From CAWCGU01 sp963795195 (GTDB taxonomy: Bacteria > Actinomycetota > Thermoleophilia > Solirubrobacterales > 70-9), in assembly GCA_963795195.1 (NCBI GenBank), contig CAWCGU010000006.1, positions 2,294,001 to 2,358,000 on the forward strand: a stretch of DNA of 64,000 nt, written 5' to 3'. A program made the position numbers and the translations under genes. The notes under the pieces were generated by a model, which did not search any database, had not been told where the DNA came from, and saw nothing but the letters and a program-made list of their open reading frames with translations. Shown piece by piece: positions 9,044 through 18,208 of the stretch (position 1 is the first letter of the stretch; every line of letters starts with the position of its first letter).

Positions 9044-11249
9044 TCAGTCGTCGCTGATTCTGATGCGCTGGCGCGCGGGCGACGCCTCGACGTTCCCAGC
9101 CTCGTCGGTCGCCTTGATCCTGACGACGTGCCTGCCGTCAAAGAGCTTCACAAAACGCTTCGGCGAGCTGCACGGCCTGTATGTGCGCCCGTCGAGCTGG
9201 CATTCGAATGTCGCCGTCTCTCCCGCCGTGAAACGGACTCTTGCGGTGTCCCCCCGGATCCGCAAGCCCCGGATCGTGGTGTCCGGAGCTGTGGTGTCAA
9301 TCCGGAATGCGCGGCTCGCAGGGCTCAGGTCCGCGTTACCCGCGGCGTCGACCGCACGCACGGCAAAGGTGTGCTCGCCGTCCGGAAAGGTCAGGTTGGA
9401 CGGCGAACTGCAGGCATTGAACCGGCCTCCGTCGACGGAGCACTCGAACGCGGCATCCGGCTCGGATGTGTAGGTGAAACTGGGGGTATTGCGGTTGGAA
9501 AGCCCCCCGTCGGCCGGCCCCGAGCTGATCTCGGTGTCGGGGGGCGTGGTGTCCACCGTCCAGGTCCTCGTCGCGGGCGAGGGGTCGGTGTTGTCGGCGG
9601 CATCGGTTGCCCGGACCGCGAATGTGTGCTGACCGTCGCCGAGGCCTGAGAGCACCTTCGGTGGATCGCAGGGGGCGAAGCCGGCACCGTCGAGCGAGCA
9701 CGTGAAGGTCGCGCCGGGCTCCGAGGAGAACGCGATGGTGGCCGTCGAGTCCCGCGTCAGTGCCGGCGGCCCGGCGTCGATCAGCGTCTCCGGCGGGATG
9801 CAATCGGGGGCCAGTTCGTCGGCGCCGATGTCGCGGCGACTCGGGGCACCGCATGTCGGTGCAGCCTGCCTCACTTCGTTGTCGATGTCAGCCGCCAGCG
9901 GACCGGGGTCGGCCGGATCGCCCTGCGTTGATCAGTGGCGACAGCGGCTGGAGGTGGAAGTCATCGGGTCCGGGATCGGAAGGCGAATTCACGAACATGG
10001 GGTTGGCGTTGGAGTTCTGAAAGACCTGGCATTCATCCAGTTGGTCCACTGCGGGTGGTCCCGCGGAGAACGCGATTGAACAGGTTTCCAGGTCGAGTGG
10101 GTCGGAGTCGATGATGCCGATCGGAGTGGTGGTCGCTCCGAAGAAGCTGGAGTTGATGGAGATCGAGGCGTCCTGGAGGATGATCTCATCGCCACCGCTG
10201 TTGTCGGTCGTCGTCAGGTTGGTCACTGTTGCGTCCGCCGGGTTGACCCCGACTGGGTCCGTGTCGGTGGTGTCTTCGAGCCGCATTGCGTTTCCGTTTC
10301 CGGTGACGAGGTTGCTCTCCACGGTCACGGCTCCGCTCGTGTTGCCGACCCTGATGCCGATGAAGAAGCCGCCCATGACGGTGTTTCGCCGGATCGAGGC
10401 GCTGAGCCGGTCGGTGTCCGTTGCGTTGGCCTCGAATAGCGCGACGCCAACCGGTGCGTTGATGCTGTTCGGATCGGCGGGGCTATGAATCGAGTTGCCG
10501 ACGATCGTCATGGTAATCGGGAACCCCGGGCTCGGACTCTGGAAGACGTTTATCGCAGCGCCGCCGGCGTCGTTGTGCGTGCCCGCGATCTCGTTGCCGG
10601 ACACCGTTGGGCTGCCTGCCGTCACCTCGATGCCCTTGAAAAATCCGCTGAGGCTGTTGCCGCTGATCTGCGGAGAGCCGGTCGATGCGGCGGCGATGCC
10701 GATTTGGCTTCCGGCGCCGTCATCGGTGAACGTGTTGTTGCGGATGACTGCGTCACCAGCCGTGGCGTCAAGCGTGACATGTGGTCTGTGATCGGCCACG
10801 CCGGGGTCGTTGAAGAGGTTGTTCACCACGACCGCAGGAGCGCTGAGCCTCAACGGCGCCTGGGTCGCGGTCGCGTTGTTCCCGAGAATGGTGAAACCGC
10901 TGATCGTCCCGGCTGCCGAGGTGACGTGGACACTCGGGCCGGTGCCGGCATCGATCGTCGCGGGCCCAGACGTGTCTGGGGAACCTCCGCCGGAGAAGTT
11001 GTCGAGGATCAGGGAGATGCCGTTGCCGAGCGTCACCGCCTCGGTGTAGGCGCCGCCTCCGACGTGAATCACGTCGTTCGCGTTCGCTGCGCCCACGGCC
11101 GCTCCGATCGTCGGGCAGGGAGTGCCCGGATCGGTGCAGGCACCGCCGCCATTGCCTCCGTCGTCGACGAATCGATCGGCCGCATCCGCAGCGGGTGGCG
11201 CAACGAGAACCGCGACCGCAATGAACCCTGCCAAGCTCCCCCAGCGCAT
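9044..11249 (-). CDS. Secreted beta-helix protein with Ig-like repeats (frameshift)
   Basis: The N-terminal part has a signal peptide (FIAVAVLVAPPAADA), a DUF1565-like opening (GTPCPTIGAAVGAANANDVI) and a right-handed beta-helix of about 400 residues, ending in HLQPLSPLINAG. The next codons drift into unrelated sequence and stop, but the alternative frame continues exactly as expected for this family (DIGADELAPDC) and then carries three copies of an Ig-like module with the pattern FECS-DG-F-PC followed by H-F-VRA-DAAGN. Removing one C from the CCC run at 9921-9923 restores a 734-residue protein through AGDPADPGPLAADIDNEV. The stop abuts that of the convergent FG-GAP gene. It is probably a surface or secreted carbohydrate-binding protein. 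Confidence 0.82.
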
Positions 11250-11255
11250 GATCGG

Positions 11256-11284
11256 ACGCTAGCTCAGTTCGGCGGGTTTGGCAA
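11256..11284 (-). promoter_or_regulatory. Promoter of the beta-helix gene
   Basis: On the minus strand TTGCCA (11279-11284) and TAGCGT (11256-11261) are separated by exactly 17 bases, and the -10 ends six bases before the ATG at 11249. This is the best-formed promoter in the window and again predicts a leaderless transcript. Confidence 0.5.
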
Positions 11285-11317
11285 CCCGGTTTCGAGGGTG
11301 GACGGCGTTTAAGCAGA

Positions 11318-11761
11318 TCAGCATCTTTGGCTGGCGTTCGGGAGCCGCGAGTGAAGCTCCTCGACGATGCCCGCCGCGTTCGGGGTGCTCAGACGAATCG
11401 CGATCTGCCCCGACACTCTGGGGCTATCGGGCAGACGGTCGTAGTCGATGGCGATCACGATCCGCTCGTCATCCACCGAGACGGTCGCGGCTGCCCAGCG
11501 CGGGCTCGACCAGGGCGAGTCGGAGAGCTCGGTGCGGCCCGAGCGGCAGTAGATAACCAGGCGCTGCTCGCTCATGCCCAGCCCCGCGCAGATGCCGGTC
11601 ACCTTGCCGTTGAATCGCTTTCCCGGCGCCTTGAAATGGTCGTAGCGAATGCTGCCGGCCATGCCCTCCTCGATCAACACCACGCCCTCGGCCTCGAGCT
11701 CAGCGCGCAGCTTGGGCTTTAGCGTTCCGTCGCCGAGCAGCAGTCTCGTCAGGAAGCTCAT
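11318..11761 (-). CDS. Conserved hypothetical protein
   Basis: A 147-residue soluble protein that I do not recognise. The ATG at 11761 is chosen because it is followed by a sensible amphipathic N terminus (MSFLTRLLLGDGTLKPKLRAEL) and is preceded six bases upstream by TACCGT, a possible -10. The central region alternates short hydrophobic strands (RLVIYCRSG, AATVSVDDERIVIAIDYDRL) in a pattern like a small beta barrel or PH-like fold, but this is impression only. There is no signal peptide, membrane segment or catalytic motif. It lies between the beta-helix gene and the terminator of the sulfate operon and appears to be transcribed alone. Confidence 0.65.
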   Translation of the reverse strand: MSFLTRLLLGDGTLKPKLRAELEAEGVVLIEEGMAGSIRYDHFKAPGKRFNGKVTGICAGLGMSEQRLVIYCRSGRTELSDSPWSSPRWAAATVSVDDERIVIAIDYDRLPDSPRVSGQIAIRLSTPNAAGIVEELHSRLPNASQRC

Positions 11762-11852
11762 GATCTGACGGTACCCGGCCGATGGCGACGGGGTCGCCGC
11801 TGCGGTCGCGGGCAGCGCCGCAAGCCCCCGCCGTAGCGACCGACAGCAAAAC

Positions 11853-11888
11853 GAAAGGAGGCCCCTGGCGTGCCGGGGGCCTCCTTTC
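11853..11888 (-). terminator. Intrinsic terminator of the sulfate-assimilation operon
   Basis: A perfect 13-base-pair stem (GAAAGGAGGCCCC with GGGGCCTCCTTTC, loop of about 10) lies 20 bases after the cysC stop. Read on the minus strand it is followed by GTTTTGCTG, the expected U-rich tail, so it terminates sir-cysH-sat-cysC transcription. Confidence 0.85.
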
Positions 11889-11908
11889 AAACTGCGTCTT
11901 CGCGGGCG

Positions 11909-12463
11909 CTACGAGGCCGAGATCAGCTCTTTCTCCGCGAGGAAGTCGAGGATCTGCTGCGCCGACTCCTCGGGCGTGCGGCCCGCGGTCTCGACCGTCA
12001 GCTCGGGGTTCTCCGGCGCCTCGTAGGGGTCGGAGACGCCCGTGAACTCGGGGATCTCGCCTGAGCGCGCCTTGGCGTAGAGGCCCTTGACGTCGCGGGC
12101 CTCGCAGTCCTCGAGCGAGGTCGCGATGAAGACCTCGACGAAGCGGCCGTTCATCAGCTCGCGAGCCTCGTCGCGAATCTCGCGGTACGGCGAGATCGCG
12201 GCGGTGATCACCGGTGTGCCGTGCTTGGAGAGCAGGTCGGCGACGAAGGCGATGCGGCGGATGTTGGTGTCGCGGTCTTCCTTCGAGAAGCCGAGGCCCT
12301 TGGAGAGGTTCTCGCGGACGACGTCGCCGTCGAGCACCTCGAGCGGGATCTCGCGATTCGCGAACTCACTGACGATCACGTCGGCGATCGTCGTCTTGCC
12401 GGCGCCCGAAAGCCCGGTGAACCAGAGCGTGAAGCCCTTGAAGTTGTCGTGTCCAGCTGCCAT
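11909..12463 (-). CDS. cysC: Adenylyl-sulfate kinase
   Basis: A 184-residue enzyme that phosphorylates adenosine 5'-phosphosulfate (APS) to PAPS with ATP. The P-loop GLSGAGKTT is near residues 15-23, followed by the APS-binding LDGDVVRENLSKGLGFS, the IRRIAFVADLL helix, the AAISPYREIRDEAR segment and the FVEVFIATSLEDCEARDVKGLY strand-helix, all standard for CysC. The ATG at 12463 is preferred over an upstream in-frame start: it begins four bases after the sat stop, and an AAAGGAGAA sequence inside the end of sat can serve as ribosome binding site. It is the last gene of the operon. Since the reductase upstream is an APS-type enzyme, PAPS may serve sulfation reactions instead. Confidence 0.95.
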   Translation of the reverse strand: MAAGHDNFKGFTLWFTGLSGAGKTTIADVIVSEFANREIPLEVLDGDVVRENLSKGLGFSKEDRDTNIRRIAFVADLLSKHGTPVITAAISPYREIRDEARELMNGRFVEVFIATSLEDCEARDVKGLYAKARSGEIPEFTGVSDPYEAPENPELTVETAGRTPEESAQQILDFLAEKELISAS

Positions 12464-12467
12464 CTGT

Positions 12468-13554
12468 TTAGTCGTTCTCCTTTGCGTATGCATCGATCAG
12501 GATCTCGGCGACCTCGTCGCGCGAGAACTCATGCGGCGGCTTCTCGCCGGCCTCGAGCATCTCGCGGACCTTGGTGCCGGACAGGAAAAGGTGTGACTCG
12601 GCGGCGTGGGGGCAGGTCTTGCCTGAGCCCATGCCCTCGCACTCGTTGCACCAGAAGGTGTGCTCGAACATCAGCGGCTCGATACCGAGCTTGTCGATGT
12701 CGACCTCGTCGAAGATCTTCTGGGCGTCGTAGGTGCCGTAGTAGTCACCGACTCCCGCGTGATCGCGGCCGACGATGAAGTGCGTGGCGCCGTAGTTGCG
12801 GCGCACGACGGCGTGGAAGATCGCCTCGCGCGGACCGGCGTAGCGCATCGCAGCCGGGTTGACGCCGAGGACGACACGGTCCGTCGGGTAGTAGTTCTCC
12901 ATCAGCACCTCGTAGCACTTCATCCGCACGTCGGCGGGGATGTCGCCCTTCTTGGTCTCGCCGATCAGCGGGTGCAGGAAGAGGCCGTCGCAGACCTCGA
13001 GAGCAGCCTTGGTCAGGTACTCGTGGGCACGGTGGATCGGGTTACGCGTCTGGAAGGCGACGATCCGCTTCCAGCCGCGCTTTTCGAATTCGGCACGCGA
13101 CTCGGCAGGCGTGAAGTAGCGGCGCATGAACGCTTCCTCGTGATCCGGCGAGGCGTCGGCCTCGATCGTGCCGGCGATGCAGCGGTTACCCTCGGCGCGG
13201 GTGGCGGCGACGCCGGGATGTTCGTCGTCGGTCGTGCGGTAGACCTGCTCGGCCTCGCGCTCGACGTCGCGGTCGAAGATCTCCTCGACGTTGACGCGGC
13301 CGAGCGCCTTGCCGTTGTCGGCGGAAAGCTCGATGACGTCCCCGACGGCGCAGTCGAGGTCGGTTGCGAGGGTGACCGGGATCGGCCAGACCTCGCTTGC
13401 CGTCGGCCAGGGTCATGTTCTCGACCACAGAGCGCCAGTCCTCAGAGCCCATGAAGCCCTTCAGCGGGGCGAACCCGTCGTTGGCGAGCAGTTCGAAGTC
13501 CGCCGTCTGGCGGGCGCTCAGGGTCAGGGCAAGGGCTTGCTGGGTCTCAGGCAT
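12468..13554 (-). CDS. sat: Sulfate adenylyltransferase (interrupted by a frameshift)
   Basis: ATP sulfurylase makes APS from ATP and sulfate, the first step of assimilation. Motifs present are QTRNPIHRAH (near residue 166), GRDHAGVG (near 261) and a zinc-type cysteine cluster CNECEGMGSGKTC (near 302-314). The N-terminal part (KGFMGSEDWRSVVENMTLAD) and the remainder lie in different frames; the break is at about 13395. Deleting one base there restores LADGKEVWPIPVTLATDLDC, an almost ideal match to the family, and gives a normal 361-residue enzyme. The extra base is therefore probably a sequence error, because the enzyme is needed for the rest of the operon to work. The stop lies four bases before cysC. 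Confidence 0.9.
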
Positions 13555-13653
13555 GTGTGTTCGGGACTCCTAGGTTCGGTTGGCGGCGGGAATGGTAGGG
13601 AACGCGCAAGTGCTTTTTGGCGCGAGCCCAGCGGGCTTACGAGGCGAGTGGCT

Positions 13654-14346
13654 CTATCCGTTGAGCCCGCATTCGGTCTTGTGAGCGTTCGCCCAGCGGC
13701 CCGATCGGGGGCCGCCATTTGCGTTCGGCGGACGTGTGCAGTGTGTGCATCCTATCGAGGGGTAGCCCGCGTCATGAAGTGGGTTGTAGGGAATCTGGTG
13801 TTCGTGGATGTAGTTCCAGACGTCCTTCTCGGTCCATTCGGCGAGCGGATTCAGCTTCCAGAGGCCGAAGCGCTTGTCCCAGCCGAACTTGGCGGCGCCG
13901 GCGCGGGTCTCGGAATCGGTGCGCCTGATTCCCGAGACCCAGCAGTCCATGCCGGCCAGCGCTTCGCGCATCGGCTCGACCTTGCGGATGTTGCAGCAGG
14001 CGTCTGGCTGGCGGGCCCAGAGCTCGTCGCCGTAGGTCTTGGCCTGCTCGTCGAGTGAGATCCCCGCGTATCGGTCGAACTCGATCCCGTAGCGGGCGGC
14101 GAGCGCGTCGCGGGTCGCGTAGGTCTCATCGAAAAGCACGTCGGTGTCGAGATAGAAGAAACGGGTCGTCGGGTCGAGCTTCTGGGCGATGTCGATCGTC
14201 ACCGACGTCGTCTTCTGAAACGAGCAGGCGAAGTAGAGCTTCGGATGGAAGGTCTCGACCGCCCAGGCGATCGCCTCCTCGGGGGACTTGCCCTCGAGAT
14301 CTGCTGCTACCGACTCTGGGTCAATGTCGGTGAGGGTCGGTGCCAT
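13654..14346 (-). CDS. cysH: APS reductase, [4Fe-4S] CysH type
   Basis: A 230-residue reductase that converts activated sulfate to sulfite using thioredoxin. It has the PP-loop-like N terminus (YFACSFQKTTSVTIDIAQ), the substrate loop RRTDSETRAG, the two cysteine pairs CC (near residue 117) and CTHC (near 201) that bind a [4Fe-4S] cluster, and the C-terminal catalytic cysteine in ECGLNG. The paired cysteines identify the APS-using class rather than the cluster-free PAPS reductases of enteric bacteria. It lies 9 bases downstream of sir and about 100 bases upstream of sat in the same transcription unit. Confidence 0.95.
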   Translation of the reverse strand: MAPTLTDIDPESVAADLEGKSPEEAIAWAVETFHPKLYFACSFQKTTSVTIDIAQKLDPTTRFFYLDTDVLFDETYATRDALAARYGIEFDRYAGISLDEQAKTYGDELWARQPDACCNIRKVEPMREALAGMDCWVSGIRRTDSETRAGAAKFGWDKRFGLWKLNPLAEWTEKDVWNYIHEHQIPYNPLHDAGYPSIGCTHCTRPPNANGGPRSGRWANAHKTECGLNG

Positions 14347-14355
14347 TGCTCGTCC

Positions 14356-16248
14356 TCAGATGGCGCATTCGCCCTCTCCTCGTTGGACCTCGTACGGATC
14401 CTTGCGGGCCCAGTCGACGAACATCATCATCGTCTCGAGATTGAACTCCACCGGCATCGCCAGGTCCTTGACCTTGGCCTCGAACTCGGGGATGCCGATG
14501 CGGTCGACGAACTCGTTGAAGGTTTCGCCGTCGCTTCTCTCGTCCTCGTAGAAGCGGATCCAGCGCTCGACGGCGTCGGGAACGCGCTTCGCCGGCAGGC
14601 GCGACTTCAGGCGCGCGCCGAAGGCGACGTCGCCGCCGGTGAACTTGCCGCCGATGTGTGGGATGTAGGCGGGGATCGTGTGATCGCCGACCTTGATCGA
14701 AGCGCCGTAGAAGCCGATCGAGCCGATGTGGTGCTGGCCGCAGCCGTTCGGGCAGCCCGACATCTTGATGTGGATCTGCCGAGTCAGCGGGTCGGTGATC
14801 CCCATCGACTCGACGCGCTGCTGGACCGCGGCATTCAGGCCCATCGAACTGGTGATGCCCATCTTGCAGCTGTCGGTGCCCGGGCAGCTGAGCACGTCCG
14901 TCACTTCGAACGCACCCGAGCCGCCGAGGCCGAGCTCGCCGAGGCGCTTCCAGACGTCGTAGATCGATTCGTTGCGCACCCAGCGCAGGACGATGTTCTG
15001 CTGAACCGTCGTGCGGGCGAAGCCGCCGCTGAACTCGCGCATGATCGCGGCGAGCCCGCGGAACTGCTCCGGGGTCAGGTCTCCGCGGGTGATCTTCACG
15101 GTCACGGTCGAGAAGCCGTCCTGGCTCTGTGCGTCGACGTTCGAATCGACGAAGCGGTCGAACTCGGCCTCCTCACCGTTTGGGGTTCCGCAGCCCTCGG
15201 GCACCGCCGGGGCGTTCTCCTCCTCGTAGGTGTGAAGGAGCAGGTGCTCGACGCTGAAGTCGCGCTCGTTGACCCAGTCGCCCTCGAGCTCGGTGTCGAC
15301 GAGCTCGCGGAAGGCGTCCATGCCGATCTTGTCGACCAGCACCTTGATGCGGGCTCGGGCGCGGTTGACGCGCAGCCAGTCCTGGCGATCGAAGATCCGC
15401 AGGCAGGCCTCCGTCACCTTCAGGTAGTCGCCGTTGTCGAGTTCGACAAATTCGTAGAGGGTGGGGGCGAGGCGCGGCATGATCGAGGTGCCGCCGCCGA
15501 CCAGGACCTGCACTCCGCGGACGCCGTCGCGCTCGGCGGGGATGAAGCCGATGTCGTGGATCTTCGTGATCGCGACGTCGGCGTCGGTCGCCGTGAACGC
15601 CGTCTTGATCTTGCGCGGCATCAGCTGCGTCGTCGGGTGGCGCACGAAATAGCGCACGTAGGCGCCGGCGTACGGGGTGATGTCGAAGAGCTCCCCCTCG
15701 GTGACGCCGGCGCGCGGGTCGCCGGTGACGTTGCGGACGGTGTTGCCGCAGCCCTCGCGCGAGGAGAGCCCTGAGTCGGAGATGCGGCGGATCAGCTTCG
15801 CCATGTCATCGAGCGGGATGTGGTGCAGCTGGATGTTCTGGCGAGTCGTGATGTGGCCCTTGTTGAGCGGCGCCCACTCCTCGACGACGTCGGCGAACAT
15901 CTCCATCTGCTCCGGCGTGATCCCGCCCATCGGCAGCTTGACGCGGCACATCTGGACGTTCGGCTGGCGCTGACCGTAGACGCCTTGCTTGAGGCGGAAA
16001 CCGATGAAGACGTCCTCGGGCGTCTCGCCGCGCAGGAACTTGGCGGCTTCGGTGTCGAAGTCGTCGAACTCGCCCTCGATAATTGGGATGACGCTGCCCG
16101 GGACGTTCTCGTAGACCTCAGGGTTCTCGAGCGTGCCCAGCTTGCTCTTGCCGGACTGCGGCTTGTCGTGGACCACGTCCAGGGTGGCGTAGTCAGCCTT
16201 TGGCTTCTCTGCGACGGCGGGCTTGGGCGGGGCGGTGGTAGGTTCCAT
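14356..16248 (-). CDS. Ferredoxin-type sulfite (or nitrite) reductase
   Basis: A 630-residue siroheme enzyme that reduces sulfite to sulfide with six electrons. The duplicated ferrodoxin-like/siroheme architecture is visible: IPLDDMAKLIRRISDSGL with the first siroheme-binding GCGNTVRNVTGDP segment, the later related half with QQNIVLRWV, and the four cluster cysteines in CPGTDSCKMG (near residue 453) and SGCPNGCGQHH (near 500). The nitrite and sulfite reductase families are close relatives; operon position with cysH, sat and cysC argues for sulfite. An unstructured Pro/Lys-rich tail of about 30 residues precedes the conserved part. No Shine-Dalgarno sequence is seen before the ATG, and a TAATAT box lies six bases upstream. 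Confidence 0.9.
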   Translation of the reverse strand: MEPTTAPPKPAVAEKPKADYATLDVVHDKPQSGKSKLGTLENPEVYENVPGSVIPIIEGEFDDFDTEAAKFLRGETPEDVFIGFRLKQGVYGQRQPNVQMCRVKLPMGGITPEQMEMFADVVEEWAPLNKGHITTRQNIQLHHIPLDDMAKLIRRISDSGLSSREGCGNTVRNVTGDPRAGVTEGELFDITPYAGAYVRYFVRHPTTQLMPRKIKTAFTATDADVAITKIHDIGFIPAERDGVRGVQVLVGGGTSIMPRLAPTLYEFVELDNGDYLKVTEACLRIFDRQDWLRVNRARARIKVLVDKIGMDAFRELVDTELEGDWVNERDFSVEHLLLHTYEEENAPAVPEGCGTPNGEEAEFDRFVDSNVDAQSQDGFSTVTVKITRGDLTPEQFRGLAAIMREFSGGFARTTVQQNIVLRWVRNESIYDVWKRLGELGLGGSGAFEVTDVLSCPGTDSCKMGITSSMGLNAAVQQRVESMGITDPLTRQIHIKMSGCPNGCGQHHIGSIGFYGASIKVGDHTIPAYIPHIGGKFTGGDVAFGARLKSRLPAKRVPDAVERWIRFYEDERSDGETFNEFVDRIGIPEFEAKVKDLAMPVEFNLETMMMFVDWARKDPYEVQRGEGECAI

Positions 16249-16254
16249 GCCGCG

Positions 16255-16260
16255 ATATTA
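16255..16260 (-). promoter_or_regulatory. Putative -10 of the sulfate operon (leaderless)
   Basis: TAATAT on the minus strand ends six bases before the ATG of the sulfite reductase gene. The region upstream has no clear -35 match, which may mean an activator is needed. Confidence 0.4.
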
Positions 16261-16366
16261 CACGAATCCTGACCGGGTTTAGGGCATTTAGGCGCTCAGG
16301 AAGGCCCCGTGCGCCGGCCAGGCTCTTCAGCTCGGCGGTGACCTTCGGCGGGGCGCCCGCTCGCAC

Positions 16367-16392
16367 AAAGGGCCCGCGCGTGCGGGCCCTTT
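16367..16392 (-). terminator. Hairpin terminator after dodecin
   Basis: An 11-base-pair perfect stem (AAAGGGCCCGC with GCGGGCCCTTT, four-base loop) lies 30 bases after the dodecin stop. It separates the dodecin transcript from the sulfate operon; the T-rich tail is short. Confidence 0.7.
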
Positions 16393-16422
16393 GACGCTGT
16401 TTGCCGCTCTAGCGGCAGCGGA

Positions 16423-16632
16423 TCAGTCGACGTCGCTTCCCTCGATCAGGAACGCGACCCGTACGTGGGCGCGGTACTCGTCGAGGTTGTCACCGCGAAT
16501 TCCGGTGCTGACGATGTCGACGGCGCGAATGTTGCGCAACGAGCCTTGGGCACTGGTGAGCGCCTGCTTGGCGGCGTCGTCCGTTGACTCGCGCGAGCTG
16601 CCGACCAGCTCGATGATCTTGACTACTGCCAC
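16423..16632 (-). CDS. Dodecin family flavin-binding protein
   Basis: A 69-residue protein with the whole dodecin fold: strand AVVKIIELVGSS, helix STDDAAKQALTSAQGSLRNI, and two strands RAVDIVSTGI and EYRAHVRVAFLIE. Dodecins assemble as hollow dodecamers that store and quench flavins or bind coenzyme A. The start is a GTG preceded by a strong AGGAGG at good spacing, unlike the apparently leaderless neighbours. It is probably monocistronic, ending at the hairpin near 16380. Confidence 0.92.
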   Translation of the reverse strand: MAVVKIIELVGSSRESTDDAAKQALTSAQGSLRNIRAVDIVSTGIRGDNLDEYRAHVRVAFLIEGSDVD

Positions 16633-16710
16633 GCGTTCCTCCTGGCGTTGGGGATGGGGGTTGCTGTTGTTCTACCCCTAACGGCGCGTCAGAACAAGTC
16701 CGGTCGCAGG

Positions 16711-16953
16711 TCAGCGTCCCCAGGGGTCGCCCTCGCCCAGGGGCGAACTGAACGCCCCCTTGCCCGAAACCCCTTCGACAAGGGCCGCCCGCAACCACGG
16801 GTTGGGTGCACTACCGGCAATGGGAGCCGGCGCAGTGTCGGCGATGAACTGCTCGACGGCGGCGACGATCGCCGCGGCCTCGCCGGCCGTGGCGGCCGGG
16901 GTCAGCAGCTCGATCTGGGGCCGAGGTGGCTTGCGCTGACCGTTGCTGGACAT
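16711..16953 (-). CDS. Small protein, possibly acyl-CoA carboxylase epsilon-like
   Basis: An 80-residue protein starting at the ATG at 16953. A basic tip is followed by a short strand (PQIELLTP), a helix (AAAIVAAVEQFIADTA), an Ala/Pro linker and a C-terminal NPWLRAALVEGV segment. This helix-linker-PW-R-AA layout resembles the small epsilon subunits that stabilise actinobacterial acyl-CoA carboxylases, and a carboxylase beta gene is 7 kb away, but the similarity is weak and read by eye. It could equally be an unrelated conserved actinobacterial protein. The 290 bases between it and the next gene (16954-17243) hold nothing I recognise. Confidence 0.45.
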   Translation of the reverse strand: MSSNGQRKPPRPQIELLTPAATAGEAAAIVAAVEQFIADTAPAPIAGSAPNPWLRAALVEGVSGKGAFSSPLGEGDPWGR

Positions 16954-17243
16954 GCTGGGAGCGTATTGGGATTCGGTGCCTGCACGGCCCTTGCTGCAAG
17001 TCGTTCGTCCCAGGACCACCCGCCGGACCTGCTTTCAGGCCTCGAACACCGCTTCCGTGAGCTCTGCGAGCAACACCACCGCAGGCATCCCGGTGCTGCG
17101 GGTCACCGACCGCGCGATCGAGGGGGAGCCTGGGGTAACGGCCTCGCAGGTCCGGGTGTCGCTGCAGCGGGCGGCCTGGGTCGGCGGACTCAACCCTGGG
17201 CGGTGAAGCGGTCGCCGCTCGCCTCGGTCAGACTGAAGCGTCC

Positions 17244-18191
17244 GTGGGCGAGATCCAAGTCTTTGACGCCGATGCCGTGCTCGCGGCGATCGCCCCCGCC
17301 CGGGCCATCGAGCTGACCCGGGAGGCCTTCATCAAGCACGCCCAGGGCGACTGGGTGATGCCGCCGAAGGTCTACGTCGACGCCCCGCCGTCGGGCGACT
17401 TCAGGGCGATGCCGGCTCGCGGTGACGGGCTGGCGCTCCTCAAGTGGGTGACCTCGTTCCCGGACAACCCCGCTCGGGGACTGCCGGTCGTCGCCGGCGC
17501 GCTGCTGCTCTCAGACGCGAACAGCGGAGAACTGCTCGCGATCATCGACTGCGCCAGCGTCACTTCGCTGCGCACAGGGGCCGCCGCCGCCGTCTCTGCC
17601 GTTGCGCTCGCCCCGGAGTCCGCGCGCACCGTCGGCCTGATCGGATGCGGCGTCAACGGCGCCTGGGCTTCGCGCTGCCTCAAGGCGGCGGGCTATCAGT
17701 CCGGGATCTGCTGTGACGTTCGGGCGGAGGTCGCGCAGGCCCTCGCCGCCGAGCTTCAATGGGAAACGGGAGGCCGGGAAGCCGCTGCTTGCCAGGACGT
17801 CGTCGTCACCGTCACGCCGGGCAACGAACACGTCGTGCTCGAGAGTGACCTGCGACGCGGCCAGCACTTCGCCGTCCTCGGCGCCGATGCGCACGGCAAG
17901 GCGGAGGTCAGCGCCGACGCACTCGTCCGCTGCTCCCTCTTCTGTGACGAGTGGGAGCAGGCGTCGGCGGGCGGCGAGTTGTCAGGCGCCGTCAAGAGCG
18001 GCCTCATCGGCCCGGAGTCCGTAACAGAGGTCGGCGCCGTTCTGAGCGGCGAGGAGCCGGGTCGCCGGTCGGACGCCGAGATCACGCTGTTTGACTCCAC
18101 AGGCCTTGCGATTCAGGACCTTGCGATCGCGCGCGCCGTCTATGCGGCGGGACGCGAGGGCCGGGTCACAGCTGCAGTCGTCGAGCTTTAG
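17244..18191 (+). CDS. Ornithine cyclodeaminase / mu-crystallin family protein
   Basis: A 315-residue NAD(P)-binding protein with a GTG start. The N-terminal substrate domain has the family signatures KWVTSFPDNPARGLP, LLLSDANSGELLAIIDC and TSLRTGAAAA, and the Rossmann domain begins at TVGLIGCGVNGAWAS near residue 130. Family members include ornithine cyclodeaminase, alanine dehydrogenase and ketimine reductase; the exact reaction cannot be read from sequence. There is no neighbouring arginine or proline gene to guide the choice. It converges with the metallophosphoesterase gene, with only 17 bases between stops. Confidence 0.85.
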   Translation: MGEIQVFDADAVLAAIAPARAIELTREAFIKHAQGDWVMPPKVYVDAPPSGDFRAMPARGDGLALLKWVTSFPDNPARGLPVVAGALLLSDANSGELLAIIDCASVTSLRTGAAAAVSAVALAPESARTVGLIGCGVNGAWASRCLKAAGYQSGICCDVRAEVAQALAAELQWETGGREAAACQDVVVTVTPGNEHVVLESDLRRGQHFAVLGADAHGKAEVSADALVRCSLFCDEWEQASAGGELSGAVKSGLIGPESVTEVGAVLSGEEPGRRSDAEITLFDSTGLAIQDLAIARAVYAAGREGRVTAAVVEL

Positions 18192-18208
18192 GAACCGGGG
18201 TTTTGGGC

